DNA of 60,000 bases, from NCBI RefSeq assembly GCF_037975245.1, contig NC_092568.1, positions 2,730,001 through 2,790,000 on the forward strand. The letters run 5' to 3'. The notes beneath the pieces are model-generated. The model did not search any database and was not told the DNA's origin. It saw only the letters and a program-made list of their open reading frames with translations. A program made the position numbers and the translations under genes. The DNA comes from Apostichopus japonicus. Lineage: Eukaryota; Echinodermata; Holothuroidea; Aspidochirotida; Stichopodidae. How positions within the stretch are numbered: the stretch's first letter is position 1; each line of letters opens with the position of its first letter. This document shows positions 47,214-58,628 of this stretch, one piece after another.

Positions 47214-48465
47214 AAGGATTGTCTGGTGGCCCAAAGAAGTTACCTTAAAAAATAGTAAATAATTTTCCAAACATGTTGTCAAAGTATGAGAACGCTAATG
47301 TTGCGTTTGACAGAGAAACGATTTTTTAATCGTTATGGATAGACATTTCAAATATGATTTGAACAGTACAATACGTGACGTCAGCTCTGCCATAGCAGAT
47401 TGCGTCATAACCCACCCTCCGCACAGTACCTATACGGTAATCACAACAAAAACCGCGTTTGTATGCAGATAAATTTCTTCCTTAATTTCCGGTGAAATTT
47501 CTTAAAAATTAGATATGTTTTCAAAAACTCCTTAAGCCGCCATGTACTTGAGCGGTGGTTCCGTGGTCTTTGTGTAACACAAGGTAATTTTTAACAGCAG
47601 ACTCTGAGTTGTTCCGGCTATACATCGCGCTATCCAGCTCCAACGCGAAAAATGTTCGCATGTAGGCTGTACTCAAACGTTGACAATCGGACAGTTCTGC
47701 GAAGCCTAAGCTTGTCAGTGCTATATTCTGCTCTGACAACGATTCGATCAATTTCTTCAATAATTTCCGGTGAAATTTCTTATAAATTAGATATGATTTA
47801 AAAAACTCCTTAAGCCGCAATATATGTAGTAGATCGGTGGTTTCGTGGTCTTTGTGTAACACAAGATAAGTTTTAACAGCAGGCTCTTCGTTGTTTATAC
47901 ATCCCGTTATCCAGCTCCAGCGCGAAGCATGTTCGCGTGTATAGGCCACTCTAACGTTTACAATCGGACAGTTCTGCGATGACATCGATCCCGCCAAGTT
48001 TCATCTTTCGGTTTAACGAATACTTTATAAGTTTCCTTTTACTGTTAATTTGATCCGTGAATTTTATTTCAGCGATTTCGAAGAACAGTTAATGAACTGT
48101 GGTTTGAGTGTGAGTGTACTATGTGTAACGCTATACAAGTACACCAACTGAGCATCGTAGTATATACGTTCGCGAGTATGTACGTTATATATATGAGGCA
48201 ATTCAATGTGCTTACACGTGAGTTAATTTGCTGCGGAATTGGGAGTGCTAACTTCAAGTCGCCTGTTTTGCCTATCTGCAAGCACTACGTCATTCACCAT
48301 ATTGAAGCGTTCGAACAAACGGTACTTTTGGTGAGAAACTGGTGAATTTGAAAACCAGATTTCTACAAGAAGAAACGTCGAATGGGGACAATTTTTACAT
48401 GGTTAGAAAGAGAAAAATAATAACTACAAGGACAATGTATCAAAATCTTCCACCAGACAATTCCT
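47214..48465. mobile_element. TTAA-flanked inverted-repeat element, 1252 bp
   Basis: TTAA stands at 47210-47213 and 48466-48469. The ends are inverted repeats: left AAGGATTGTCTGGTGG, right (reverse strand) AGGAATTGTCTGGTGG, nearly identical over 16 bp. Inside is a tandem duplication of about 278 bp (47480-47980), which creates a 158-codon - strand frame (47521-47997) with an internally repeated protein. That frame has no transposase motif that I recognise, so the element is probably non-autonomous. The target site suggests a piggyBac- or Kolobok-type transposase. It is less AT-rich than the flanking intron. Confidence 0.8.
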
Positions 48466-48473
48466 TTAAGTAG

Positions 48474-50668
48474 CCAAAAGGCCGAGAAGCAATTCTATGA
48501 TTGTTGCATATATTTATTTGTCGTTAGAAAGCATGCAGTGCGACGGTGATGCTGGCAATTGAGAAGTGGTATATGGAGCTGAGGTGTTTTGTTGGTGTTT
48601 AAGGTTGCGTTCACATGTAAATACTATCAGACTCTTACAGGCAAGCAAAGCCTCACATACAGCGCAGAGCTTATAATTACTGATTCGATGACAGATTAGG
48701 CAAGCAATTCAACTGAAGACTTGGGAAGGCCAATGGATTGTTTTCTAGGTTAAAGCAACTTATGATGTTAACAGTAGTTAAAGTTTCATACTTCGATGGT
48801 TCTTTTCTTTCCCCCCTGATTTTTGTCTTTCTTTCAAAAGAAGGGGAAAAAAAACGAGAACAAAAGTGCTAGGGGTATGCTATGAATGGAGGTCAGCTTG
48901 AACTGTGTTTCTTGAAGTGATACGGTTGACTTCATTCTTGGAACTGACAGCAAAACAAGGCTGTTATTTGTCTTACATGAATAAAATCAAATAGCTAGGC
49001 TGCTACTACTTCATGGACAGTGTATGTGTTGTATATACTACACACCTTTAGCCTAGTACACTAAATGCTGTAGAGATATATGTTGATCTTTACGAGGTAG
49101 ATGATCTGTCTGTTGGGAGACAGTATGTGTAAACCATGTGTGTCATCATGTCATGTATTCCTGATATATGTAGTCCCAAACAGGACTTCTATTAGTCTCA
49201 GCTGAGTCTGTCCACCAGAAATAGTACAATTTGATCCCAGGGGAAGACTGCTACATGTGGTTCCAAACAGGGAATTCCGTACATGCTGAAATAGTATTAA
49301 ATGTGAAGACTACCATAAAGTATTTACACACATTTGTGGATGGGGTTTTTTTGCAAGCCAAAAATGTTCAGATCCTTGCACCTTCTGAAATTAAGTCCAA
49401 AACAAAGTGTATTTTCTATCGATGACATGTACGGAAGTGTTCTCAATTTTAGAAAGCTGGAATTTAGGGCCAAGGCACGTTGACCTTACAATTTAATATT
49501 AGTTACCACAATGTGGATATATTTTTCCCAAAGTCAAGTTGAAGGTTATCCAACTCCTCCCAAATATGCTACAAACTCAACAAGTCACTCATACTGGTAG
49601 AGTTCTATATTTTACTTCATGTTATATGGACTTACAAGTGTATGTTAGGCTCATCGAAAGATTCAAAGGAGAATAACTAAAATTGTCTATACTGTAATAA
49701 CTACAGAGAAACACATCTGGCAATTTAACTCTAAAATAACAGTGAGAATTTAACAATAATAACAGTTAGGATATAATATTCATCACAGAGTTCAGTCTAA
49801 ATGTTGGAAACAAAAATTAATCAAGTCGTAAAAGGTTTAGAGAATTAATTAAATTTGTTTCAAAATAACCATTCACTCATTGCAGGTGTGTTGCCACGTG
49901 TGTTTAAAATAGTACCTACCATAAATTGCCAATGTTTAATCATTTCACCTCCTGTTTCATCATCTCCAGCCTGTGATTTTGGCCTGATTTGTTATTTTTT
50001 ACCGAGATGGAGAAATGGCTGCAATGTCTTTAACAATTCCTCCTCTTGCTCTCTCCTGTCGATCGTTTTTCTCCGTCCCTAGTCTTTTTCTTTCAAGTGG
50101 GTCAACTATACACAGAATCATTGATTTTACCTTCGTTGATTTTCTTGCCATCCTAGGAAGTACAAAGTTAGCGTAAAGAGCTCTCAATATTTTGGCCGCA
50201 ATTTCTCTCGCAGCGTCGTCTTTCGTTTTCTCTGTACGGCATCTTCATTTTCCCTCTCTTTTTTGTGTGTTTTCATCTCGCTTTTTTAGCAATTCACAGA
50301 CTTGAAAAGTAAGATGAAGTTATGTATGAGCGGTGCCCTGATTTATGATAGTAAATTATGTGTCCGTGGTACGGTGTATTGATGGCAACCCGCTGTCTCT
50401 TATCATTTTCATCAGTTGAGTGCTTTCGATTTTTTGTTTTTTTAAAATATATATTATTATTAGCTATAACAAGATGTTGAAAAAGAGTTTTGTCAAATAT
50501 ATAGCTTTAATATTAAATTTGAAAGTTTGTTTTGTGATTAGAGTAAATTGAAGCATTTTTTTTGTTAAAGATGATGTGCAAACTTTAAATAACCCGTACA
50601 GCATGATCAATGCACACAGTTATCTTCAATCAATCTCTGACATCATCATCATCAACATTATCAGTTAG
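48474..50668. other. Intron sequence, nothing recognised
   Basis: Includes an imperfect purine/pyrimidine inverted stretch at about 48805-48860 and (TCA)n near 50640-50655. No gene was found. Confidence 0.5.
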
Positions 50669-50672
50669 TTAA

Positions 50673-51467
50673 AGCAGCATTTTGCGTCCTCGACAATGAT
50701 ATTTCTCAACCTCACTGACTTCACTATGCCATAACGACATACATAACTAGCTTATCTATTTATATTTTACTTCAAATGGTGGCATAAAAGTCGAAAAATT
50801 TGCAACTTTCAACTGTGTTGTTCTCCAAGATATTTTCCGTTGGGAACCCAATAAACCTCGCCCATAATATGAATATTTAAACACTACGAACGTCATTGAC
50901 AGATACGTAATATAACACCACGCTTGATTTGTGTACAGTCTATATGGCAGTTGTACCAGGGAGTTGTACCAACGCAAAGTCTTGAATCTATTTTTAGCAA
51001 CGGCTCATAACTAAACCTGCATCTCTGATTGGTTGAATTCAAACTAGTGGGTTTGGGAACTGAATGCGATTTAATTTTGTATGTGGAATACTCGCCAATT
51101 AACGTTTTTGGCAGGGAAAAACGTGGCTAATATCTTAATTTGCTGTTTTGTGATTTGATGTATGTAAAAAACTTGATGGACATGTCAAAAAAGTAGAAAA
51201 CGGCGACCAAACGCAAAATGCTCATGAATAAACATACTATTCACTGATTGGTGGAATTCAAACTAGTGGATTTGGAGATATGAAAACTTTGTCGAGGACA
51301 CTTTTACTCGTTATCGATATAAATCGTTAATTACTCGTTAATTAACGCTCTTGGCAGGATGAAACTTGGATGGTATCTTAGTTTGCTGTTTTATGATTGA
51401 TACATGTAAAAAAATCGATGCACATGTTAAAAAGGTGGAAAAAAGCGACCCAACGCAAAATGCTGCT
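50673..51467. mobile_element. TTAA-flanked inverted-repeat element, 795 bp
   Basis: TTAA stands at 50669-50672 and 51468-51471. The left end AGCAGCATTTTGCGT equals the reverse complement of the right end over 15 bp without mismatch. The right half is a tandem duplication of about 220-240 bp: GAATTCAAACTAGTGG at 51035 and 51254, and ACGCAAAATGCT at 51211 and 51453. An internal copy of the terminal repeat (ACGCAAAATGCT at about 51211-51222) is therefore present. A reversed copy of the left subterminal motif (TTGTCGAGGAC near 51289) also lies inside. No transposase frame. Confidence 0.82.
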
Positions 51468-54070
51468 TTAAACTGCGAAGGCAATTATCTTAGGGATTTT
51501 CATAGGAATAAGGAACAAGGACTATCGCTTGTGGTTAATAGTCCTACGTATTGTGTTACCCTGTTTCTCACTGTAATGTCTGTAGAGCATTTAGAATTTA
51601 TACTCCTCCTCGTTGACATATAAAGGCACGTAGTGGATTTTCACAAAAAGAATTTCGGCCAGGCAGTATTTAGACGATGATGGCTTCATCAACGGCTTGT
51701 GACTACGTGATGATTGGAGTCTTAGCAGAGAGGCAGATGTTAGGATTTGTAGGATCTCACTCTGATCTGCTCTTTGTCTGTTCATCGTTCCTCCTTGTGT
51801 CATTTGCTGTTTGTCTATCAATCATTCATAGCAGGAGGAGGAGGACTTAAAGCAAAGTATAAGGGTGGGTCTTGTGGTGTAAGTAAAAGGGTGGGTCATG
51901 TGGTATAATTGCTGTCTTCCATCTTGAAGCATTCCTGATGAAATATGGAAGTCATCCAACAACAACAACAACAGCAGAAGAACTAAGATATCATAGCAGG
52001 CCTTATTGCAATGAAAAATAATTGGTTCATGGGCAGGGTAAATCATTCACGAATATCAATTATGCAAAAGAAACTGGAGCAAAAAAAGTTTCAGTAGGCT
52101 CATTGGATCACAACACTGCAACAGAGGGGGAGTGGGGTGAGGGGGAGGGGTTGGGGGAGGTAGCTCTCCCCTCCTTGGCTGACCTGGAGAAGGTCATGCA
52201 CTAAACGGCTTATTGCTTGCATGGAGGAAAGTGTCTTCAACTCTCGTTCCTTAGTGACAATCACCCTGACCGTTATCTATATGTGTCATTTGTACCAGCA
52301 CAATGGACAGGTTATAACATGTGTGGTACCTACCTAATAATAGGACTGTGCACCATTTACGCAACATCCAACTGGTTATACACTGTAAAAGCCTAAATTT
52401 TTTGGCAATGTTTCTTTTCTATAATTATTCCTTTGTTCAATGTGAGCTCTTTACAATTACCAATTCAACTTCTGTCAGATATTTTCCACGATGGGGTTTA
52501 AGTTCCGATAAAATAAGGCTTCTCTGTATTTTCTAACATTTTTAATCTCCCTATCCAACGGCTAATAGTTTCTTGCATTTACTGTACGAGTGACAAGTGA
52601 GTCATCATGGAAAATGACACAAAGAACATAAATTTCAAGCACTCGTTCTTTTCATTGCACAGAAGATATTCCTTAACGATGACAAGGGCATGGTTATCAA
52701 CATATAATTCTGACTTCTTCTTACCTTCATGAATCCACGATCTTCTTCGAGTCATTCTCTCACAAGGTTATGCATGATGTTCAGTATGCGTGTGACGGCC
52801 TCCAGATTTCATTGGTAACGTCATCAGAACCTGTCCATGCAGAAACAGAAATCTGTTGTCGTAGCCTTGTTCCTTGATTATGAACCAGAAACAGCAAAAT
52901 CGTTTTAGGAGAACAAGTTTTTGTGGCATTTGTTTTTTATGCCAGTTTGACTCTTCATCTTAGCCAGTAGCGAAAGAGATTTAAAGGGGGTGGCGCCATT
53001 CATATAATGAGTGACATTGCGAGTAGGTTTTCATTGAGTCAGAATTCAGATTGAGACCTTCAGACGAGAAGGCTAAGAAGGCTAGCATAAACCAGTTGTA
53101 ATGCTAAGATTATTACAATACTCAAATGTAAGAAGAAAAGCAAATGCTCTCGTACCACAAAAAAAACAATACCCCATTGTAAATGTGTGATGTCATATAT
53201 GATGTCATACTTTGCAATGGTTTTAAATATCCAGTGTAAACAAAACTTCAAGACTGCTGAATGAAATATCTTAGCAATGCATGATGATATTTCTCAAGTC
53301 TGTAGAAGATGGAAAACAATCTATTTTATACACTTGTACAATGTGATGGTAGAGAACTGAGGGGAGAGGAGGGTTGTGAGGGGTGGGGGGAGTGGGAGCA
53401 ATACTGAAGGTTTGTCAACAAGATAGGATATCAATTTAGTTATCATGAATTAAGGTATATTTTAGTTAGCCTTAAGAAATAGAGCATAGATTTCAATTAT
53501 CATATCATAGGAATGGAAGAGAATACAACATTAATTGGGATCAGGATGGTCTGCCTGTACTCCCTCACCTCATATAACGTATGCCTTACCGTATTGACCT
53601 CACTCTAGCATCTGGCAATTCTTTATGTGCTTGTATGGCCATCTTCTTTCCATAATTTCCAGGTAAGGTTTGATGGAATAGATTCATCTTATTTGTCAAA
53701 AAATGTATATGATACTATTAACCTTGTTTATGTGATTTCCAAAATCAGCCTTCACTATATATACATCTGCAAGTATCTATGAACAAGGTTGCCTGCCCAT
53801 GTGAAGAGTCTAAAATATATAAGTATGCCACACTCTTTCTTCTAAAGGGTCTAGCCGTGCTCGCTTTTCTCTACAATTGATGGAAATTGAAATTTAGTAC
53901 ATTATACACAACCCCTTTAAAAGACTTCATGTCATCTCCAATCATATGTAGAGAAATTAGAGCCAAAACGACCGCTCATCAACTCTCCCTCATCGTTGGT
54001 TTGAGATCTGCTAATTAATTTGCTTCTTTGATTGAATGTATTGGATGATATCATAATAATCAGTAACCAC

Positions 54071-54097
54071 AAAAAAAAAAAAAAAAAAAAAAAAAAA
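54071..54097 (+). repeat. Poly-A tract of 27
   Basis: An uninterrupted run of 27 A. No retroposed gene was recognised upstream of it. Confidence 0.9.
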
Positions 54098-57000
54098 GGT
54101 ATTAACAGCAAAACGAACTAGACATGTATTCATTATATTGATTTCAACATAATGGCCCAATCGGAAGTTGTTTTTCAAAGTTTATTAATTTTGCTGGAAC
54201 TGTAGACCCTTCATTTCATTTCAGTTGATGCTGTAGTATTGAACATCATTAATGCTATATATGCTGGTAACTTTATTCTTGATCTAATCAGTTTAACAAC
54301 TGAATGGGTCATGCACAAATTGCAGCCATTCGTAATTAACTACTTCTGGATCCTGGAATGATGGGAGGGAAATCTTATAACAAGAAATCCCTTGTGGATC
54401 TAAGAGAGCAAGTTCAATTGCTTTAATTTTTGTTTTGGGGCCATTTTACATCATCAGATCTGATTGGTGTTTCTTCATTTTAGGGATATTTTCAATCACT
54501 GTTCCAGTTTTTTTTTTTTTTTTTTTGCAATTTGTGGCCTAATTTCTTCCATATATGTCTTGGATTTGCAGTTGTTTATTGCTTTGTTGAGTACTGAGAA
54601 TGCATCTTGAAAATTGCTAAATCCATCCATCCATCTCCTACTCCTACTTTTCTCCCTCACCTCCTCCCCCTGCTCTCCACACATAATTGTAACCAAAGAA
54701 AATACAGTTGTTTTGTTTTGTGGCTTCTACTCCATAAGATTTGACAAGGGAATTAAAACAGCTTCAACGATAACAAATTGATTTTAAACTTGTCACTTTG
54801 GCCTTTAATAAAATGTACTGGTCTATAGTGCTTCACCACTAGTCTTTGGATTTTAGGCAATTACTCTGTATGCAAGCTTCCCACCCCCTCCCCTCCCCCT
54901 CCAAGGTATCCTTTATGTTCATCATTAGGAGAAAGGTTTCATAGACTTTTCTTAAATACAGCCAATTTCATTATTACTCATGACAGCAGGGAGGATCAGA
55001 GTTAAGTTAAAAGGTCACTGTCTCTGTAATTCTAAACAGCATCCAGTAAAGTAAGACTTTGCAACGTTAAAGTCATGACTATTGAACTGAGAGGCCTAGC
55101 TAGCCGGTCACTATCGGCAAAGAATGGACTTTTCCTCCACAAATTTTTCTAGCGCTGGTAATAATAATAGTAATAAAAGAATAGAAGTACTTTACACTAG
55201 TGGTGGTTAAGTCTCCCTGGGAGAAATTGTTGTACTGCCTTTACAATCTTTGGTTTAACATTAGTATGGGTGATTCTATAGCAGTCACACAGTACTTCTG
55301 CCAAATGTCCAAAATAGATATTTGACAGTAAGCTGAATATATTCAGGGAATATATTAATATTCCCAGTTTTCTTCTGGTGTGACAAATTTTTGTGTTTAT
55401 ATAAACAATGGTGATGATTTAAAAATTTGTTGGAATAGTTGGAAGAGCTTCTTCTGCATATACTGTCAAGGCAAGTAACCACTTGGAGGGTTTTCACTCT
55501 GGTTCCTGGAGGGGGGGGGGGTGGGGGATGCTGTTTTTGTATAGAAAATATTTATTCATTTTGGTTGAAAATATTATCAATTAACGGGTCGCTCACCTCA
55601 TGCCTGTCTCTAGTCTACTTATGATGTTTTTTTTCTTTTTTTCTAACCTGCTAACGGGTATCATGTTTGCTCTTTGCATTAGCGTAACAATTTACTATTA
55701 TTATGACAATACCAGATAAGTGATACCCTTGTTCTGCATGTCAAATCCCTGACAAATTTAAAGAGCACAACAGTCAAGCTGACTATTCAGCAGTTAGGGA
55801 TGCCATTCCGTAAATCTTTTATGATAGGAAACAAAGAATGTGTCTGGCCATCGTAACCATCCATGTGTTGATGGATATGAACCTTTTGACGGGATCCTTC
55901 ATCTGCAACAAAAACAACAAAACACTTCTACTGTGCCTTCAGTCAATGCATATGGTACACACATTTATCACATCAGAGGATGAATTAGTTAAGCATAAGT
56001 GATAGTCTGTATGTTGTAGGCTTGTGGCGGCTTCACTGTAATCAGTGACAGCTGGAAGAAGTTTTGTAAAATATTGTCACATCTGTGACGGTATCCTCAC
56101 ATTGTTATGCAGGAGGATGCTGTCTCCAATCGAAGAATCGTTTGTACAGATGTACACTTTATTGTTTTCCTTTCATGTGTATAAAAGACTCTTGCCCTCA
56201 TTCAGTTGAAATTAAATTATATTAGAATGAAAATTAACAAGTACTCATAATCTATTAAGTTTGCCTGTACTCATACTGTTCATTTAGAGCCTTGTACTCA
56301 TGCTCTTAAAGTACCAATTGTAATCGACTTGTACTCATACACAACGCTGTTGTATTTGTTCTACAAGTTCTGCACTCACAACCACGGAGGGATACATTGT
56401 GGCTTGTGCCCATGTTCGTTCTCACTACCCCAATCCCTTACATCCTCTCCAAAATTCTTTTTTACAGCTTCTTTGTATATAATATATCTGCTTGACTGAT
56501 GAATCAAGTTTACACTATAAATAGAGGGCAGCAGATACTTTTTGGGGAGGGGAAATACTCAGTCAGGAAACTTTCAAAAGTGGCAACTAAATGCTTGTTA
56601 ATATAAATCTCAAGACAAAGGTGATGGTTATTTGACTTTTAGCATATTTGGGAACAATACCAAAGACCGGTCGGACATTGATTTAAAGATACGACGTCGC
56701 TAAAGCTTTGCTACTGTCATTAATAGTCAGCAGGCAAAGACCTCATTCACAATAGGCAACGAAAATGGTGTTGAACCTCAATTTGTTCAGACCCTGCGAT
56801 TTGAACCTCGCAAAAGACTCGGACCGGGGGGTTTACCCGGTGCTCTGTGTATAATTTGTTATGTAAAATATATCTCGAGGTAGAGCCCGGATCAGTGGTG
56901 ACCTTTCACAGCCATGTTGTTCATTACATCCTTAATTTGATGCAATAGTATTAGGTATTTCTAACAGTGCTACATATCACATTGCATATGGTTTCGCACC

Positions 57001-57764
57001 TTTTCCTCTAAACAACCCTCAACTTCTGCCTGTTTGGTGATCACAAGCATTGGGTAACCGTGCAGAGGTTCAAAATGAATGCGAAACACCAAGCACAGGG
57101 TTTGATCGGTAACGTTAACACAGCCAAAGGGTTTGGCAGGGGTACAAAGGCCTTGGGCAATTCACATTGGAAATGAAGCTGCCCTTCAAATGGTCCCTCC
57201 CTTTGACCAAGAGCTTGTTCCCATTACCACTTTTCCCCTTGGTTAATCCACTAGCACATCAGTATACTAAATTTTCACAAAACTTCAAATGATTTTTCAT
57301 GATTTTGTGAATATTTAGTCAGTCTCCGTGGAAAGACTTTTGACTGATTCGACATTGCATCTGCGGAAGCAAATTAAAAGTAAATCGTTATTGGTAAAGT
57401 GTAAAGTTCATCATCATTTTTTTCTCCTGTTTTATTCATTTTGCATCAGTAAATATCTCTTTGAGGTTCAATTTAACTTGATTCAAAATGTCAAAAACCC
57501 CAAAAAACAGTGAATAATTTGTCATATTCAGGAATATGCTTATATAATGATTTTCTAAATCATTCTTAATTTTCCATTTTGACTTATAAACAGTTTTGCT
57601 TCGCTTTTTAGATCCCATAAAGATACAAAGTGCATACATTCAGTACGCATAGACCGTAAAGCTTAACATCGGTTTTACATATAATTGCTTGTCTCATTGA
57701 AGCCATAAATTAAGCTTCCCTGTGATGCCAGGGACTTAGTTATACATATATACCTGTATATATA

Positions 57765-57803
57765 CATACATATATGTATGTATGTATGTATGTATGTGTG
57801 GAT
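57765..57803 (+). repeat. (TATG)n microsatellite
   Basis: A TATG tetranucleotide run with TATA-rich flanks, about seven to eight units. Confidence 0.9.
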
Positions 57804-58628
57804 GGATTATTTACATTTCATTCCTTATTTCTGAGAAAAAGTAAAAAAAGATCTTTCCGGCAAATGTCTCCGATGCCATGAAGCATCCTTATATGTCAGC
57901 TTTTTAAAAGTAAAATGTTTCTTGTTTGCAAAAATATTTACATCGTAGATTATTCATATATCATAACTGGCAATCAATGTGAACCACTTGCTAAATGACA
58001 AGAAAGTTATCTTGTGTTGGTATAATTTGTGATACATACCCAACCATCTTTTGTTTAGCTTATATTTCAGGTCTTTCCAAAGTTAAAAAATCTGAATATC
58101 TAAGGAAAATCTTGCTGCAAATCCAGGGATCACCTTCAGGATCGGGGGGGGGCCCTACCTTTTAGTTAATTGATGATGTCATAGTGCCACTAGGAGGGCA
58201 AACCTTTAACCGTCCCATTGTTTTGCAATCAATATTGTCAAGGGGAATGTAAACAGTGTTGACATTTATTTTTTCGAGATTCAACATAATTTCAAAACTG
58301 ATTTCCAAAGTTTTCCGGTAAAACAATCAAGTCTATGTGGCTCTGTGATGTTATTTGTGATGTCATTCTTATGTGCAATGGAACATTAAGTGTATTAAAT
58401 CTCCACGTTTTAAGATTTTCTTAGTTTGTGTTGCAGCTCATTGTTCATTACTATGCAGCGTATAGTCAGTCCAATGCTGATGCTTGGGTTTCCTTTCTCC
58501 TGTAATCCCCAGTGCAGTGACACGGTCCAGACCAAAAGGAGTGCATTTCATTTAAATATAATTCATTGATATTTTTTTTCTCACTTTTTGCATAACTTTT
58601 TTGGGGGTTTTGTCTTTGGCTACTGCAG

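Larger units (their letters stand above)
51472..58628 (+). other. Nova: End of 20-kb Nova intron
   Basis: No gene was recognised. It contains (CAA)n at 51957-51974, a purine-rich stretch at 52121-52161, a 27-A run at 54071-54097, a 19-T run at 54508-54526, CCATCCATCCAT at about 54624-54635, an 11-G run at 55511-55521, a GC-richer unexplained block at about 56660-57180, a (TATG)n microsatellite at about 57771-57798 and a 9-G run at 58144-58152. It ends with a T-rich tract and the acceptor CTGCAG. Confidence 0.6.

Noticed and set aside
54071-54097. Poly-A tract as the tail of a processed pseudogene
   Set aside because: Sequence upstream shows no coding similarity to any gene I recognise.
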